From: Halorubrum hochsteinianum | Lineage (GTDB): Archaea > Halobacteriota > Halobacteria > Halobacteriales > Haloferacaceae | DNA length: 64,000 nucleotides | Reading direction: 5' to 3' | NCBI RefSeq assembly: GCF_023702125.1 | Contig: NZ_CP098415.1 | Span: 1,302,001-1,366,000, forward strand | Part shown: one piece after another, positions 52,212 through 61,720 of the stretch | Position numbering within the stretch: the first letter of the stretch is position 1 | Layout of the letters: each line of letters starts with the position of its first letter | Program-made: the position numbers and the translations under genes | Notes under the pieces: generated by a model | What the model saw: only the letters and a program-made list of their open reading frames with translations | The model's database searches: none | Told to the model about the DNA's origin: nothing

Positions 52212-53330
52212 TTACTCGTCGATTTCGCGGTTGTGAACCGCTTCGCCGGAGTTCCCGTCGAAGAGGTGGATCGTCTCTTCCGGGATCTCGATCGTGATCT
52301 CGTCGCCGGCCGCGACCTGCTGGAGGCCGCCGACGGTGGCGATGAACGTCTCGCCCTCCGGCGCGTCCTCGAACCGGAGGTAGACGGTGTTCTCGTCGCC
52401 CATCGGCTCGACGACCTCGACGACCGTCGAGAAGGTGTACTCGCCGGTCGCGTCGCCGGCCAGCGAGATGTCCTCGGGGCGGACCCCGAGGGTGAGGTCG
52501 GTCGCGTCGCCCACGTCGTCGAGCGTCGACGCCGAGAGCGGGTAGTCGAACACGGAGCCGACGAGGGTCTCGCCGTCCCGCCGAACGTCGAAGAAGTTCA
52601 TCGACGGGTCTCCGATGAACCCGGCGACGAACCGGTTCGCCGGCTCGTGGTAACACTCCAGCGGGGTCGCGACCTGCTGGAGCTCGCCGGCGTTCAGGAT
52701 GGCGATCCGGTCGCCCATCGTCATCGCCTCGGTCTGGTCGTGCGTGACGTACATCGTCGTCACGTCCAGCTCGTCTTGGAGCCGCTGGAGCTCCGTCCGC
52801 ATCTCCGACCGGAGCTTCGCGTCGAGGTTGCTGAGCGGCTCGTCCATCAGGAACACCTCCGGGTCGCGGACGATCGCTCGCCCGAGCGCGACCCGCTGTC
52901 GCTGCCCGCCGGAGAGGTCCGAGGGCTTCCGGTCGAGCAGCTCGGAGATCCCCATCGTCCCCGCGGCGTCGGTGACGCGCTCCTCAATCTCGGCGTCGGA
53001 GAGGTCCGTCGACTCCTCCAACCCGAACGCCATGTTCCCCTGAACCGTCATGTGGGGGTACAGCGCGTACGACTGGAACACCATCGCGATGTCCCGGTGT
53101 TGCGGCTTCACGTCGTTGATGGTCTCGCCCGCGAGTCGGATCTCGCCGCTGGAGATCGTCTCTAACCCCGCCACCATCCGCAGCGTCGTCGACTTGCCGC
53201 ACCCGGAGGGGCCGACGACGACGAGGAACTCGCCGTCGCGCATCTCGATGTCGACGTCGTCGACGGCGACGATCTCGCCGTCGCCGTCGGGGAACACCTT
53301 GGTCACGCCGTCGAGTTCGAGCGTTCCCAT
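52212..53330 (-). CDS. sugar ABC importer ATPase (MalK/UgpC type)
   Basis: 372 residues. Walker A GPSGCGKST (about 40-48), the Q loop in VFQSYALYPHMTV, signature LSGGQRQRVALGRA (about 138-151), Walker B VFLMDEPLSNLDAK and the H loop VTHDQTEAMT are complete. The C-terminal ~130 residues are the TOBE/MalK regulatory domain (LGVRPEDISL). It powers the CUT1 importer whose two permeases and binding protein are encoded upstream on the same strand, after a gap of about 100 bases. Confidence 0.94.
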   Translation of the reverse strand: MGTLELDGVTKVFPDGDGEIVAVDDVDIEMRDGEFLVVVGPSGCGKSTTLRMVAGLETISSGEIRLAGETINDVKPQHRDIAMVFQSYALYPHMTVQGNMAFGLEESTDLSDAEIEERVTDAAGTMGISELLDRKPSDLSGGQRQRVALGRAIVRDPEVFLMDEPLSNLDAKLRSEMRTELQRLQDELDVTTMYVTHDQTEAMTMGDRIAILNAGELQQVATPLECYHEPANRFVAGFIGDPSMNFFDVRRDGETLVGSVFDYPLSASTLDDVGDATDLTLGVRPEDISLAGDATGEYTFSTVVEVVEPMGDENTVYLRFEDAPEGETFIATVGGLQQVAAGDEITIEIPEETIHLFDGNSGEAVHNREIDE

Positions 53331-53432
53331 GCTATCGCCCCCGTTCGACGGCGCGGCGGTTCGAGAGCGATACGTCAGGTCGGGTACGTGGTTGCTGTCG
53401 GATCATAGATTGCTGCTGGCGAACGGTCGCGA

Positions 53433-54377
53433 TCACGTCGCCACCCCCTCGGCGAACTCCTCGCCGAACGCAATGTACACCGCGAGCGTCGGCAGGGCGG
53501 CGATGAACGCGCCCGCCATTCGGAGCGCGAAGTCCTGGCCTTCGAGCGACGTGCCCAGCCCGGCGAGGATCAGGACGATCGGCGCGGCCGCGCTGGACTC
53601 CGTCTGGACCAACACGAGCGTGAACAGGAGGTCGTTCCAGATCTGGGTGAACTGATAGATCAGGACCACCGCGAACATCGGTCCCGAGAGCGGGAGGACG
53701 ATCCGGCGGTAGATGCGGCGAATGGACGCGCCGTCCAGCCGCGCCGCCTCGATCATCTCCCCGCTCATGTTCTTGTAGTACGACCTGAACAGGACGGTAC
53801 AGATCGGCAGGCCGTAGGCCACGTGGGTGACGATGAGCTCGACGATGCCCACGTAATCGTCGTTGATCCCCAGACTCCACAGGAACCCCAGCGACTCCTC
53901 GATGGGAACCATCGACCAGAACTGCGAGAGGGGCACGAGCACGGCCTGATACGGGATGAATATCCCCGCGACGAACAGCGCGAGGATCGGCGCTTTGTAC
54001 TTCGGCTTCCAGTCCGACTGCGTGATCCCGTAGGCAGCGAAGCTCCCGAGCAGCGCCGAGATGACGGTCGCGGGGATCGCGTACAGCGCGCTGTTCACGA
54101 GTCCGCGTCCGAGCGCGTCGAACGCGGCCTGCCACTTTCCGAGGGTGAATGTGCCCCCGGTCGGCGGCGCGAACGGAAGCGATCCGGTGACGCCGCTGGA
54201 GGTCTTAAACGAGGTGACGAGTCCGGACTCGATCGGGATCAGGAAGAACGCCAGCATCCCGAGCAGCCCGAGATACAGGAGGACTCGGTACCCGTCGACC
54301 CCCGAGAGCGCCCCGTCGGACGCCCCGGCGCTCGTCTCCGATACCGTTCCGCCGTCGGTTCGTGCGTCGTCGCTCAT
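53433..54377 (-). CDS. sugar ABC permease, MalG-like
   Basis: 314 residues with an Ala/Ser-rich cytoplasmic N-terminus and six membrane helices. The EAA loop is EMIEAARLDGASIRRIYRRIVLPL (two segments, about 205-228), which docks on the ATPase. It overlaps the MalF-like gene by four bases (ATGA). With that partner it forms the membrane channel of a CUT1 carbohydrate importer. Confidence 0.93.
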   Translation of the reverse strand: MSDDARTDGGTVSETSAGASDGALSGVDGYRVLLYLGLLGMLAFFLIPIESGLVTSFKTSSGVTGSLPFAPPTGGTFTLGKWQAAFDALGRGLVNSALYAIPATVISALLGSFAAYGITQSDWKPKYKAPILALFVAGIFIPYQAVLVPLSQFWSMVPIEESLGFLWSLGINDDYVGIVELIVTHVAYGLPICTVLFRSYYKNMSGEMIEAARLDGASIRRIYRRIVLPLSGPMFAVVLIYQFTQIWNDLLFTLVLVQTESSAAAPIVLILAGLGTSLEGQDFALRMAGAFIAALPTLAVYIAFGEEFAEGVAT

Positions 54378-55360
54378 AGGTTGCCTCTGTTGTACTGGTA
54401 GTAGAGGTACGGACCGACGATGCCGAGCGTCATCAGGAACAGCGCGATGGCTATCGCCGACGCGTACGCCCAGTTCAGGTTCGCGTACGCCTCACGAACC
54501 ATCTTGGTCGCGAGGATGTCCGCCCCGTTCGGTGGCCGGTAGCCGCCCACCAGCGAGTACAGGAAGTCGAACGCCTTCAGCGCGAACACCATCAGGACGA
54601 CGGACGCGCTGATCGTCGACCCCTTCAGCTGGGGGATGATCACGCGCCAGTACATCCGGACCGTCGACGCGCCGTCGACCTTCGCCGCCTCGTAGTGCTC
54701 GCTCGGAATGGCGCGCAGGCCCGCGAGGTACACGACCATCGCGTACCCGGCGAACTGCCACATCAGCGCGAACATCACCGCCCAGAGGACGATGTCCGGG
54801 TTCCCGAGCCAGTCGACCCGGCCGAGCCCGAGCGAAGAGATGACGATGTTGATGACCCCGTTGTTGAAGTTGAACATCCACGCCCAGAACTGGGCGGTGA
54901 CGACGAACGAGAGGCTCATCGGCAGCAGATAGATCGTTCGGAACGTGTTCTCGAATCGGATGTTCCGGTCGACCAGAATCGCCAGCCCGAGCCCGAGCCC
55001 GAGCGTCACCAGGGTGAACCCGACGAGCAGGATGAAGGTGTTGACCGCGGCGTCGACGAAGCCACTCTCCGCCAGCGCCCGGGTGTACATTTCGAGGTCC
55101 AGATCGCCGTAGTTAGGGTTTCCGAAGCCGCTGAAGTCCGTCAGCGATATCAGGAAGTTCCAGATGATCGCCCCGTAGACGAACAGGCCCACCAGCAGGA
55201 ACGGCGGGAGCCAGAACTGCGACGACTCGACGAAGTCGCTGCCGAAGCGGTCGTTCAATGCGGCGATCGGACTGAATCCGGACTCGCTCGCGTCCTCGGT
55301 GACGCCGCCGTCCGTGACTGCGTCGCCACTGTCGTCACCGGTGTCAGTGTTCCGTGTCAT
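54374..55360 (-). CDS. sugar ABC permease, MalF-like
   Basis: 328 residues. The first helix starts at about 50 (FLLVGLFVYGAIIWNFLISL) after an acidic N-terminal tail. The conserved EAA-type loop is EHYEAAKVDGASTVRMYWRVIIPQL (two parts, about 220-245). Six membrane helices are predicted by eye. It is the partner of the MalG-like permease downstream. The substrate, probably a mono- or oligosaccharide, is not determined by sequence. Confidence 0.93.
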   Translation of the reverse strand: MTRNTDTGDDSGDAVTDGGVTEDASESGFSPIAALNDRFGSDFVESSQFWLPPFLLVGLFVYGAIIWNFLISLTDFSGFGNPNYGDLDLEMYTRALAESGFVDAAVNTFILLVGFTLVTLGLGLGLAILVDRNIRFENTFRTIYLLPMSLSFVVTAQFWAWMFNFNNGVINIVISSLGLGRVDWLGNPDIVLWAVMFALMWQFAGYAMVVYLAGLRAIPSEHYEAAKVDGASTVRMYWRVIIPQLKGSTISASVVLMVFALKAFDFLYSLVGGYRPPNGADILATKMVREAYANLNWAYASAIAIALFLMTLGIVGPYLYYQYNRGNL

Positions 55361-55413
55361 ATGGTTCGTCGTGTGCCGAAACCGCCGAAATCCGGTCGCA
55401 TCGTGGACCGGAG

Positions 55414-56721
55414 TTAGTTGGAGACCGCGTCGACGAAGCCTTCGGTGGCGGCGTCGACGTTGTACGGTCCGGAGAACTCGCTGGAGATCACGTCGTTCAG
55501 CGCCGTCATCGTCTCCGAGGGGACGCCCAGCCCGTGCTGGAGGTTCGGGGGACGCTCCTCGGCGCTGGCGAAGTCTTCCTGCGTCTCCTGGAGGTACGGG
55601 CCGAACTCGCTCATGTCGATGTCGGTCCGCGTCGGGATCGAGCCCTTATACTGGTTGAACGCGACCTGTGCCGCCTCGCTCCCGACGAACGCCATGAACT
55701 GGTCCGTCACGCCCGGCGACGGGTTGTCGGACGGGTAGAGGAACGAGTCGAAGTGGAGCATGTACATGCCCTCCGAGCCGGGGTACGTCTTGAAGCCCCA
55801 GTCCTCGTCGTAATTGAAGTCCTCGGCGTTCCGGTAGGCACCGGCCGCCCAGTTCCCCTGATGGATGAACGCCGCGTTCCCCTCGATGATGTTCTGGTTG
55901 GACTCCGTGAGCCCGATCGAGGAGGCGTCCTCGTTGATGTAGTTCCCGAGGATCTCGGCAAGCGACTCGAAGGTCGCGCGGACGGCCTCCTCGTCGGGGC
56001 TCCCGTCGAGGAAGTTCATGTACGCCTCGTACCCCTCCTGGCCGAGCATCGTCGAGGAGAACAGCTGGGTCGTCGTCCAGGTGCCGCTCGCGCCGTGGGT
56101 CATCGGAATCGCGTCCGTCTCGCTCTGGACCGTTTCCAGCGCGTCGATGAGCGCGGACACGCTCGTCAGGGAGTCGGGGTCGACGCCCGCATCCTCGACG
56201 ACCGAGGTGTTGTAGAACAGACAGTTCAGCCGGTGGGAACCGAGCGGAACCGCGCGGTACGCGCCGTTCTGCTGGTGGAGATCGACGGCCTCCTGGACCA
56301 TCACGTCCTCGAAGCCCTCCTCCTCCCAGACGCTCCCGACGTCGCCCAGAACGCCCTCGTAGCGCTGGAGGTTCGGGCCGGGCCAGCCGGCGAACGCGCT
56401 CGGCGGCTCGTTGTTCTGGAGCCGGTTCGCCACGACCGCGTCGAGGTTCTGGTTCCCGCCGCCCCCGATCGGGTTGAACTCGTGTTCGATGTCGGGATAC
56501 TCCTCTTCGAAGGCCTCGACGAGCGCTTCCGCGGCCGTCGCGCCGTCGCCGCCGGTCCACGCGTGAAGGACCTCGAGCGTGCCTCCGCTTCCCCCGTCGC
56601 CGCCGTCGCCGCCGTCGCCGCCGTCACCGCCGCCCGAACAGCCGGCGAGACCCGCGAGGGTCGCCGCCCCCGTCGCTCCGACGAAGTGTCGCCGCGATAA
56701 CCGCTTGTCTTGGTCTGTCAT
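55414..56721 (-). CDS. sugar-binding lipoprotein of the ABC importer (Tat-exported)
   Basis: 435 residues. A Tat signal with twin Arg in LSRRHFVGATG (about 8-18) and a lipobox LAGC (Cys28) anchor the mature protein outside. A Gly/Asp repeat linker (about 29-44) leads into a family 1 solute-binding fold (LEVLHAWTGGDGATAAEALV ...). It captures substrate for the two permeases. A strong TATA box lies at 56753-56759. It is the first gene of the importer operon and is usually the most highly expressed. Confidence 0.94.
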   Translation of the reverse strand: MTDQDKRLSRRHFVGATGAATLAGLAGCSGGGDGGDGGDGGDGGSGGTLEVLHAWTGGDGATAAEALVEAFEEEYPDIEHEFNPIGGGGNQNLDAVVANRLQNNEPPSAFAGWPGPNLQRYEGVLGDVGSVWEEEGFEDVMVQEAVDLHQQNGAYRAVPLGSHRLNCLFYNTSVVEDAGVDPDSLTSVSALIDALETVQSETDAIPMTHGASGTWTTTQLFSSTMLGQEGYEAYMNFLDGSPDEEAVRATFESLAEILGNYINEDASSIGLTESNQNIIEGNAAFIHQGNWAAGAYRNAEDFNYDEDWGFKTYPGSEGMYMLHFDSFLYPSDNPSPGVTDQFMAFVGSEAAQVAFNQYKGSIPTRTDIDMSEFGPYLQETQEDFASAEERPPNLQHGLGVPSETMTALNDVISSEFSGPYNVDAATEGFVDAVSN

Positions 56722-56752
56722 GGTACTTCACGGTAGACAATGGACGATTGCC

Positions 56753-56759
56753 ATATATA
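56753..56759 (-). promoter_or_regulatory. TATA box of the sugar importer operon
   Basis: The minus strand reads GTATATATGG around this position, about 35 bases before the ATG at 56721, giving a very short leader. The flanking 60 bases are the most AT-rich of this part of the window and may hold a regulator site. Confidence 0.65.
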
Positions 56760-56964
56760 CTTACTCATTACTCTAGAACAATTTCTGAAACGCCGCCGAG
56801 CCCCATCACTCGGTTGTATTCCCCCGATTTCCGTTTTCGGACCCGGCGGGACCGTGCCGATACCGGCGCGAGATTGAGGAGCTCCGGGGCCGGACCGGAA
56901 GCGATCGACGCCGGACTCGGACTGGTTCCGACACCGGACCGACGGGCATACTACGGTCCGGCGG

Positions 56965-57633
56965 ATGGGCACACGCATGCGCCCCTCGATCGCCGCGGTC
57001 TCGTATCCCGTCGCCGGCGAGGCTGGGGAGCGGCCGCTCCTCGCCGTCTGGCTGCTGCTCGCGCTCTCGGTCGTCGTGCCGGTCCTCCCGGCGATCCCCG
57101 TCGTCGGCTACCTCGTCCGCGCGCTGGCCGCCAGCGAGCGCGGCGACTCCCTACCGCCGTTCCTCGCCGACGGGCGGACGCTCCTCCGCCGGTCGCTCGG
57201 CGGACTGGTCGTCTGTCTGGCCCTCCTCGGCGTTCCGTTCGCCGCGCTCCTCGTGACCGTCTACGGCATCGTCACGCTGGAACCCGGCGCGAACGCGCCC
57301 GTCGGTCGCATCCTCGCCGGGTCGACCGCCGTCCTCTTCGTCGGACTCCTCGGGACGTACCTCGCGCCGGTGGCCCTGACGGCGTACGGCCGCGGCGGCT
57401 CCCTCAGACGGGCGTTCTCCTCCGAGACGCTCCGGCCGGTGGCCGGTCACGCCGCCTACTTCTTCGGGTGGACGCTCGGGTTCACCGCGCTCGTCGTCAC
57501 GGTCGGCGTCGGCGGCGCGCTGTTCACGCTCTCGCGGATCGGGCCGCTCGCCGGCACCTTCGTCCTCGCTTACGGCCTCCTCGTGACCGTGTACCTCTGG
57601 GGTCGCGCGGTCGAGCGCGCGAGACGAAGGTGA
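56965..57633 (+). CDS. DUF4013 membrane protein
   Basis: 222 residues with five or six hydrophobic helices (LLAVWLLLALSVVVPVLPAI, LGGLVVCLALLGVPFAALLV, STAVLFVGLLGTYLAPVAL and others). Short loops include YLVRALAASERGDSLPPF, characteristic of DUF4013. The family is common in halophiles and methanogens and uncharacterised. The ATG used is at 56965; MRPSIAAVSYPV five codons later could also be the start. Confidence 0.8.
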   Translation: MGTRMRPSIAAVSYPVAGEAGERPLLAVWLLLALSVVVPVLPAIPVVGYLVRALAASERGDSLPPFLADGRTLLRRSLGGLVVCLALLGVPFAALLVTVYGIVTLEPGANAPVGRILAGSTAVLFVGLLGTYLAPVALTAYGRGGSLRRAFSSETLRPVAGHAAYFFGWTLGFTALVVTVGVGGALFTLSRIGPLAGTFVLAYGLLVTVYLWGRAVERARRR

Positions 57634-57721
57634 GCCGACGCCGCGAACCGAGCCGACGCTGCGAACTGCGGCGACGCCGTGACCGACCGATTCTTGACCG
57701 CGCGGTCCCGACGTGCCGGTA

Positions 57722-58771
57722 ATGCAGGGACCGCTCTGGACGGACACGCACGCGCCGGACCTCGACGAGATCCGGCAGGACGAGGCCCGCGACCGCCTCC
57801 GTCGGGCCGTCGACGAGCCGATGAACCTCGTCGTTCAGGGGCCGCCGGGCGTCGGGAAGACGGCGGCGGCCCGGGCGCTCGCCGACGCCTCTCACGCGGA
57901 CCCGGAGGCCGACCTGATCGAGATCAACGTCGCCGACTTCTTCGGCCGGACGAAAAAGGAGATCCGGACCGACCCGCGGTTCGAGGGGTTCCTCGAGGGG
58001 CGGAGCCGGATGGCGAAACGCGACATGATAAACCGCGTGCTGAAGGAGTCCGCGTCGTACGCGCCGATGTCCGGCGAGTACAAGACGGTCCTGCTGGACA
58101 ACGCCGAGGCGATCCGCGAGGACTTCCAGCAGGCGCTGCGCCGCGTGATGGAGAAGCACCACCGGACCACGCAGTTCGTGATCGCCACCCGCCAGCCCTC
58201 GAAGCTGATCGCGCCGATCCGGTCGCGCTGTTTCCCGGTCCGCGTGCGCTCGCCGACGACCGACGAGACGATCGACGTCCTCGAAGCGATCTGCGACCGC
58301 GAGGGCGTCGACTACGACGGCGACGGGCTGGAGTTCGTCGCCAGCGCGGCGGGCGGCGACCTCCGCGAGGCGATCCTCTCCGCGCAGGCGACCGCGGTCG
58401 AGAGCGACGAGATCACCATGTCGACCGCCTACGAGACGCTCGGCGAGGTCGGCGACGACGACGCGCTCCGCGGGGCGCTCGCCGACGCCCGGAACGGCGA
58501 CCTGAAGGACGCCCGCTCGACGCTCGACGACCTGCTCGACGAGGGGTACGACGGGCAGGAACTGCTCCGCGAGACGCTCCGGGTCGCCCGCGCCGGCTCC
58601 GAGTACGGCGGCGACGACCTCGCGCGGCTCCACGCGCTCGCTGGCGAGGCCGACCTCGACCTCTCCGACGGGCTCGACGACACGACCCACCTCGTCCACC
58701 TGCTGGCGGCGTGGGCGGCCGGGCGGACCGAGCTCTCGCCCGCGCTGCGGGACGCGGAGGTCGCGCCGTGA
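57722..58771 (+). CDS. rfcC: replication factor C small subunit 2 (RfcC)
   Basis: 349 residues. Walker A GPPGVGKT (40-47), clamp-loader box SRC (RSRCFPV) and the C-terminal collar domain are present. At Walker B the usual DEAD reads DNAE (D126-N-A-E129), so the catalytic Glu is replaced. Haloarchaea have two RFC small subunits plus a large one, and the second often has altered ATPase residues. It loads PCNA onto primed DNA. It overlaps the decarboxylase gene downstream by four bases (GTGA). The ATG at 57722 is preferred over the GTG three codons earlier. Confidence 0.88.
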   Translation: MQGPLWTDTHAPDLDEIRQDEARDRLRRAVDEPMNLVVQGPPGVGKTAAARALADASHADPEADLIEINVADFFGRTKKEIRTDPRFEGFLEGRSRMAKRDMINRVLKESASYAPMSGEYKTVLLDNAEAIREDFQQALRRVMEKHHRTTQFVIATRQPSKLIAPIRSRCFPVRVRSPTTDETIDVLEAICDREGVDYDGDGLEFVASAAGGDLREAILSAQATAVESDEITMSTAYETLGEVGDDDALRGALADARNGDLKDARSTLDDLLDEGYDGQELLRETLRVARAGSEYGGDDLARLHALAGEADLDLSDGLDDTTHLVHLLAAWAAGRTELSPALRDAEVAP

Positions 58772-59412
58772 GTCGGACCCCGCCGCTCGCCCGGCTCCTC
58801 CCGTTCCCGGTGGTCGACGCCGCGTGGGACCTGGCGCTCGTCCCGGCGCTCGCGGGCGCGGTGGCGCTCCCGCTCGTCCCGCCGGTCGGGGTCGCGCTCG
58901 TCGCGCTCGCGGTCGGGGTCCTCTGGTTCCACCGCGACCCGGAACGGCACCCGCCGACGGGCGACGACGCCGTCGTCTCCCCGGCCGACGGCACCGTCTC
59001 CGTGGTGCGCGAGGAGGGGTCGCGGCTCCGCGTCGGCGTGTTCATGAACGTCACCGACGTCCACGTCAACCGCGCGCCGCTCGCGGGCGAGGTCCGCGAG
59101 GTGCGCCACCGCCCTGGCGCGAACCGCCCGGCGTTCGACAAGGAGTCGGACCGCAACGAGCAGGTCGCGGTCGACTTCGGCGAGTACGAACTGCTCGTCA
59201 TCGCGGGCTGGTTCGCCCGCCGGATCCACCCGTCGGTCGAGGCGGGCGACCGCGTCGAGCGCGGCGACCGCGTCGGCCACGTCTCGTTCGGCTCCCGCGC
59301 GGACGTGGTGCTGCCCGCGGACGTGACACGCGACGACCTGCTCGTCACCGAGGGCGACAGCGTGCGCGCGGGCGAGACCATCGTCGCGGAGCGACCGGGC
59401 GACGACCGCTGA
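58768..59412 (+). CDS. asd: archaetidylserine decarboxylase (Psd-type)
   Basis: 214 residues from the GTG overlapping rfcC. Two hydrophobic helices (about 20-52) precede the catalytic domain. Conserved segments are SPADGTVSVV (about 71-80), FMNVTDVHVNRAP (about 92-104) and the self-cleavage site in SFGSRADVVLP near residue 175, where Gly-Ser breakage makes the pyruvoyl cofactor. It converts archaetidylserine to archaetidylethanolamine in membrane lipid synthesis. Confidence 0.92.
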   Translation: MSRTPPLARLLPFPVVDAAWDLALVPALAGAVALPLVPPVGVALVALAVGVLWFHRDPERHPPTGDDAVVSPADGTVSVVREEGSRLRVGVFMNVTDVHVNRAPLAGEVREVRHRPGANRPAFDKESDRNEQVAVDFGEYELLVIAGWFARRIHPSVEAGDRVERGDRVGHVSFGSRADVVLPADVTRDDLLVTEGDSVRAGETIVAERPGDDR

Positions 59413-59485
59413 CCCGGTCCCTCCGGACCGCCTCCGTCGGGTCCGGGCATACGCTTTTGTTTCGCGGCGGTGACTGGTTCCGTGT

Positions 59486-60136
59486 ATGTCGGACGAGACC
59501 ATCCACGAGTCGAGGCGGTCGCGGACGCGACAGGGACTGGCCACGTACCTCCGCCGGATCGCCCGGGCGCTGGGTCGCGGCGACCCGGTCCCGGTCGACG
59601 AGGACGGCACGGTGACGGTCGACGCGGCCGCGACCGGCGACGTCGAGGTCGAACTCGAACGCGAGGACGGCACGGTCCACTTCGAGGTCGAGATGGAGTG
59701 GCCGGAGGAGGAGGCCGTCGTCGACGAGGACGCGGCCGCGAGCAAGGCGACGTTCGAGCTGTACGCCGACAGCGCCGGCGACTTCCGCTGGCGGCTCCGC
59801 CACGACAACGGGAACATCATCGCCGACGGCGGCGAGGGGTACTCGGACAAGCGCGACGCCCGGTCGGGGATCGAGAGCGTCCAGCGCAACGCGCCCGGCG
59901 CGCACGTCGTCGACGTCTCCCGCGACGAGGAAGCACCGGACGAGGGCGGCAGCGACGCGACCTTCGAGCTGTTCCGCGACAGCGCCGACGAGTACCGCTG
60001 GCGGCTCCGCCACGACAACGGCAACGTCGTCGCCGACGGCGGGCAGGGGTACTCTTCCAAGCAGAAGGCGAAGCAGGGCCTCCGCAGCGTCAAGTCGAAC
60101 GCCCCCGGCGCGGCCGTCGAGGAGTCCGACGAGTAG
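59486..60136 (+). CDS. tandem DUF1508 protein (HVO_2922-like)
   Basis: 216 residues. An acidic, beta-rich N-terminal part is followed by two DUF1508 repeats: residues about 88-140 (ATFELYADSAGDFRWRLRHD...) and about 155-208 (ATFELFRDSADEYRWRLRHD...). Each has the WRLRH-NGN-ADGG-GY signature. The repeats are about 70 per cent alike by eye, so they come from internal duplication. The domain also ends the membrane protein at 44670. The fold is small alpha/beta, with an unknown ligand. Confidence 0.85.
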   Translation: MSDETIHESRRSRTRQGLATYLRRIARALGRGDPVPVDEDGTVTVDAAATGDVEVELEREDGTVHFEVEMEWPEEEAVVDEDAAASKATFELYADSAGDFRWRLRHDNGNIIADGGEGYSDKRDARSGIESVQRNAPGAHVVDVSRDEEAPDEGGSDATFELFRDSADEYRWRLRHDNGNVVADGGQGYSSKQKAKQGLRSVKSNAPGAAVEESDE

Positions 60137-60224
60137 CTCTCGCGGTCGGACCTCCCTCCGTCGACGCCCGCACCGACCGCGGACCGCACCGCTTATTCGC
60201 CGGCCCTCACTACCTCTCGCCGAC

Positions 60225-61397
60225 ATGGACGCGCTCGACGCCAAGTACCCGTTCTTCGCGAGCGCCCGCGAGGCGGTCGCGGCGGCCGCGGTGTCTCTGC
60301 CGGAGCTCGTCGCGGCCGACGCCCCCGCCGTCGAGCGCGCCCGCGAGCGGGTCGAACGCGCCCTCCTCGAAGGGACCGTCGCCTCCGAGAGCGGCGCGTT
60401 CCCGGGCGAGTCGGCGTACGACGCCCAGGCGGAGCTGCTCTCGTACCCCATTGCGCGGATCCTCGTCTCCCTGCTCGACTCCGACCCGGCCATCGAGAAG
60501 TACGCGGCGGCGGAGGCGGCGACCGCGATGGAGCGGGTCCGCCGCGACCTCGACGCCGATGACGAACTGCGGTCCGTCTCGTCCGCGACGGTCACGCTCG
60601 ACGACCTGCTCGCCGAGTTCGACCTCGCGGACGCCGTCCGCCCCGACGCGACCACCCCGGTCGGCGTCGGTCGGGGGGTCGCGGGCGGCGGCGCGGCGGG
60701 AACCGGGAGCGCCGGCCGCGACCCGAGCCACTACCGGATCGACGTCGGGCCGTACCTCCGGCTCACCTCGCCCGACTGGGGCGACTCGTGGCGGCTCGTC
60801 AACCGCGCGCTCGCCGACGGCGCGGTGCGCGTCTCGCGCGACGAGCTGCTCGTCGCGCTGGAGGCCGCCGTCGAGGAGCGCGTCGCCGAGGGGCTCCCCT
60901 TCGAGCTGGCGGCCGACGAGGGGATTGGCGAGGCGCTGGAGTCGCGGGTCGCCGACCTCAGGCGGCTGCTCTCCGAGCGCACCTACGCCGAGCCGCCCGA
61001 CGTCGTCGCGCCCGACCTGTTCCCGCCGTGTATGACCAACCTCATCGAGAAGGCCGAGCGCGACGCCGCGCTCTCCGCTCCGGAGTCGTTCGCGCTGATG
61101 GCGTTCCTCGTCGGCATCGGCATGACGCCGGACGAGGTGGTCGCCTTCTGTACGGACACCAGCCTCGACGCCGAGGGGATCCGCTACCAGACCGAGTACC
61201 TGACCGACGACCGGGGCACCCAGTACCCGCCGCCGACCTGCGAGACGCTCGCGAACTACGGGATCTGTCACAACGAGGACGACCACATGCAGGTCGCGGC
61301 CGACCCGCTCTCGTATTACGAGAAGCGGGTGGCCGCCGCCGACGACGTGACCGACTGGCGGGCCGGGCGGGAGGCGGACGACCCGAGCGAGGCGTGA
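60225..61397 (+). CDS. priL: DNA primase large subunit
   Basis: 390 residues. The N-terminal helical domain (MDALDAKYPFFASAREAV) and the C-terminal Fe-S domain with four Cys (PPCMTNL, FCTD, PPTCETL, YGICHNED; about 267-350) identify PriL. The 4Fe-4S cluster supports primer synthesis with the catalytic PriS, which is encoded elsewhere. A haloarchaeal Gly/Ala-rich insert lies at about 145-165. A TATA-like CTTATTC about 30 bases before the ATG supports the start. Confidence 0.95.
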   Translation: MDALDAKYPFFASAREAVAAAAVSLPELVAADAPAVERARERVERALLEGTVASESGAFPGESAYDAQAELLSYPIARILVSLLDSDPAIEKYAAAEAATAMERVRRDLDADDELRSVSSATVTLDDLLAEFDLADAVRPDATTPVGVGRGVAGGGAAGTGSAGRDPSHYRIDVGPYLRLTSPDWGDSWRLVNRALADGAVRVSRDELLVALEAAVEERVAEGLPFELAADEGIGEALESRVADLRRLLSERTYAEPPDVVAPDLFPPCMTNLIEKAERDAALSAPESFALMAFLVGIGMTPDEVVAFCTDTSLDAEGIRYQTEYLTDDRGTQYPPPTCETLANYGICHNEDDHMQVAADPLSYYEKRVAAADDVTDWRAGREADDPSEA

Positions 61398-61449
61398 CGC
61401 CGACGCGCCGCGACGACCGCTGACGGAGCGAGAAAACGGAGCGGACCGC

Positions 61450-61665
61450 CTATGACTCGTCGTTCGCGCGCATCAGGTACGTACCGACGCCGGCCATCAG
61501 GAGGACGAACCCGGCCAACAGCGCGACGAGCGCGAGCGCGCCCGCCTCCGGGAGGACGGTCGATCCGCCGAAGGTGACCCCGATGCCGACCAGCGCGACG
61601 ATGAACACCGCGGCCGCCGCCAGCGAGACGGTGATCTGCCGACGGAGCTCCGCGTCGATTTCCAT
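61450..61665 (-). CDS. 71-residue membrane protein
   Basis: Two hydrophobic helices (about 11-30, VSLAAAAVFIVALVGIGVTF, and 42-63, ALALVALLAGFVLLMAGVG) with a short loop containing FGGSTVLPE. Charged ends (MEIDAELRRQ and RANDES) suggest a hairpin. A poly-A run at 61687-61692, read as TTTTTTA on the coding strand about 25 bases upstream, may serve as a TATA box. The function is unknown. Confidence 0.7.
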   Translation of the reverse strand: MEIDAELRRQITVSLAAAAVFIVALVGIGVTFGGSTVLPEAGALALVALLAGFVLLMAGVGTYLMRANDES

Positions 61666-61720
61666 GGCTGCGGCTTCCCGTCGCCACTAAAAAAGGACTT
61701 CGATGGCCGCGCCGCCCGCC

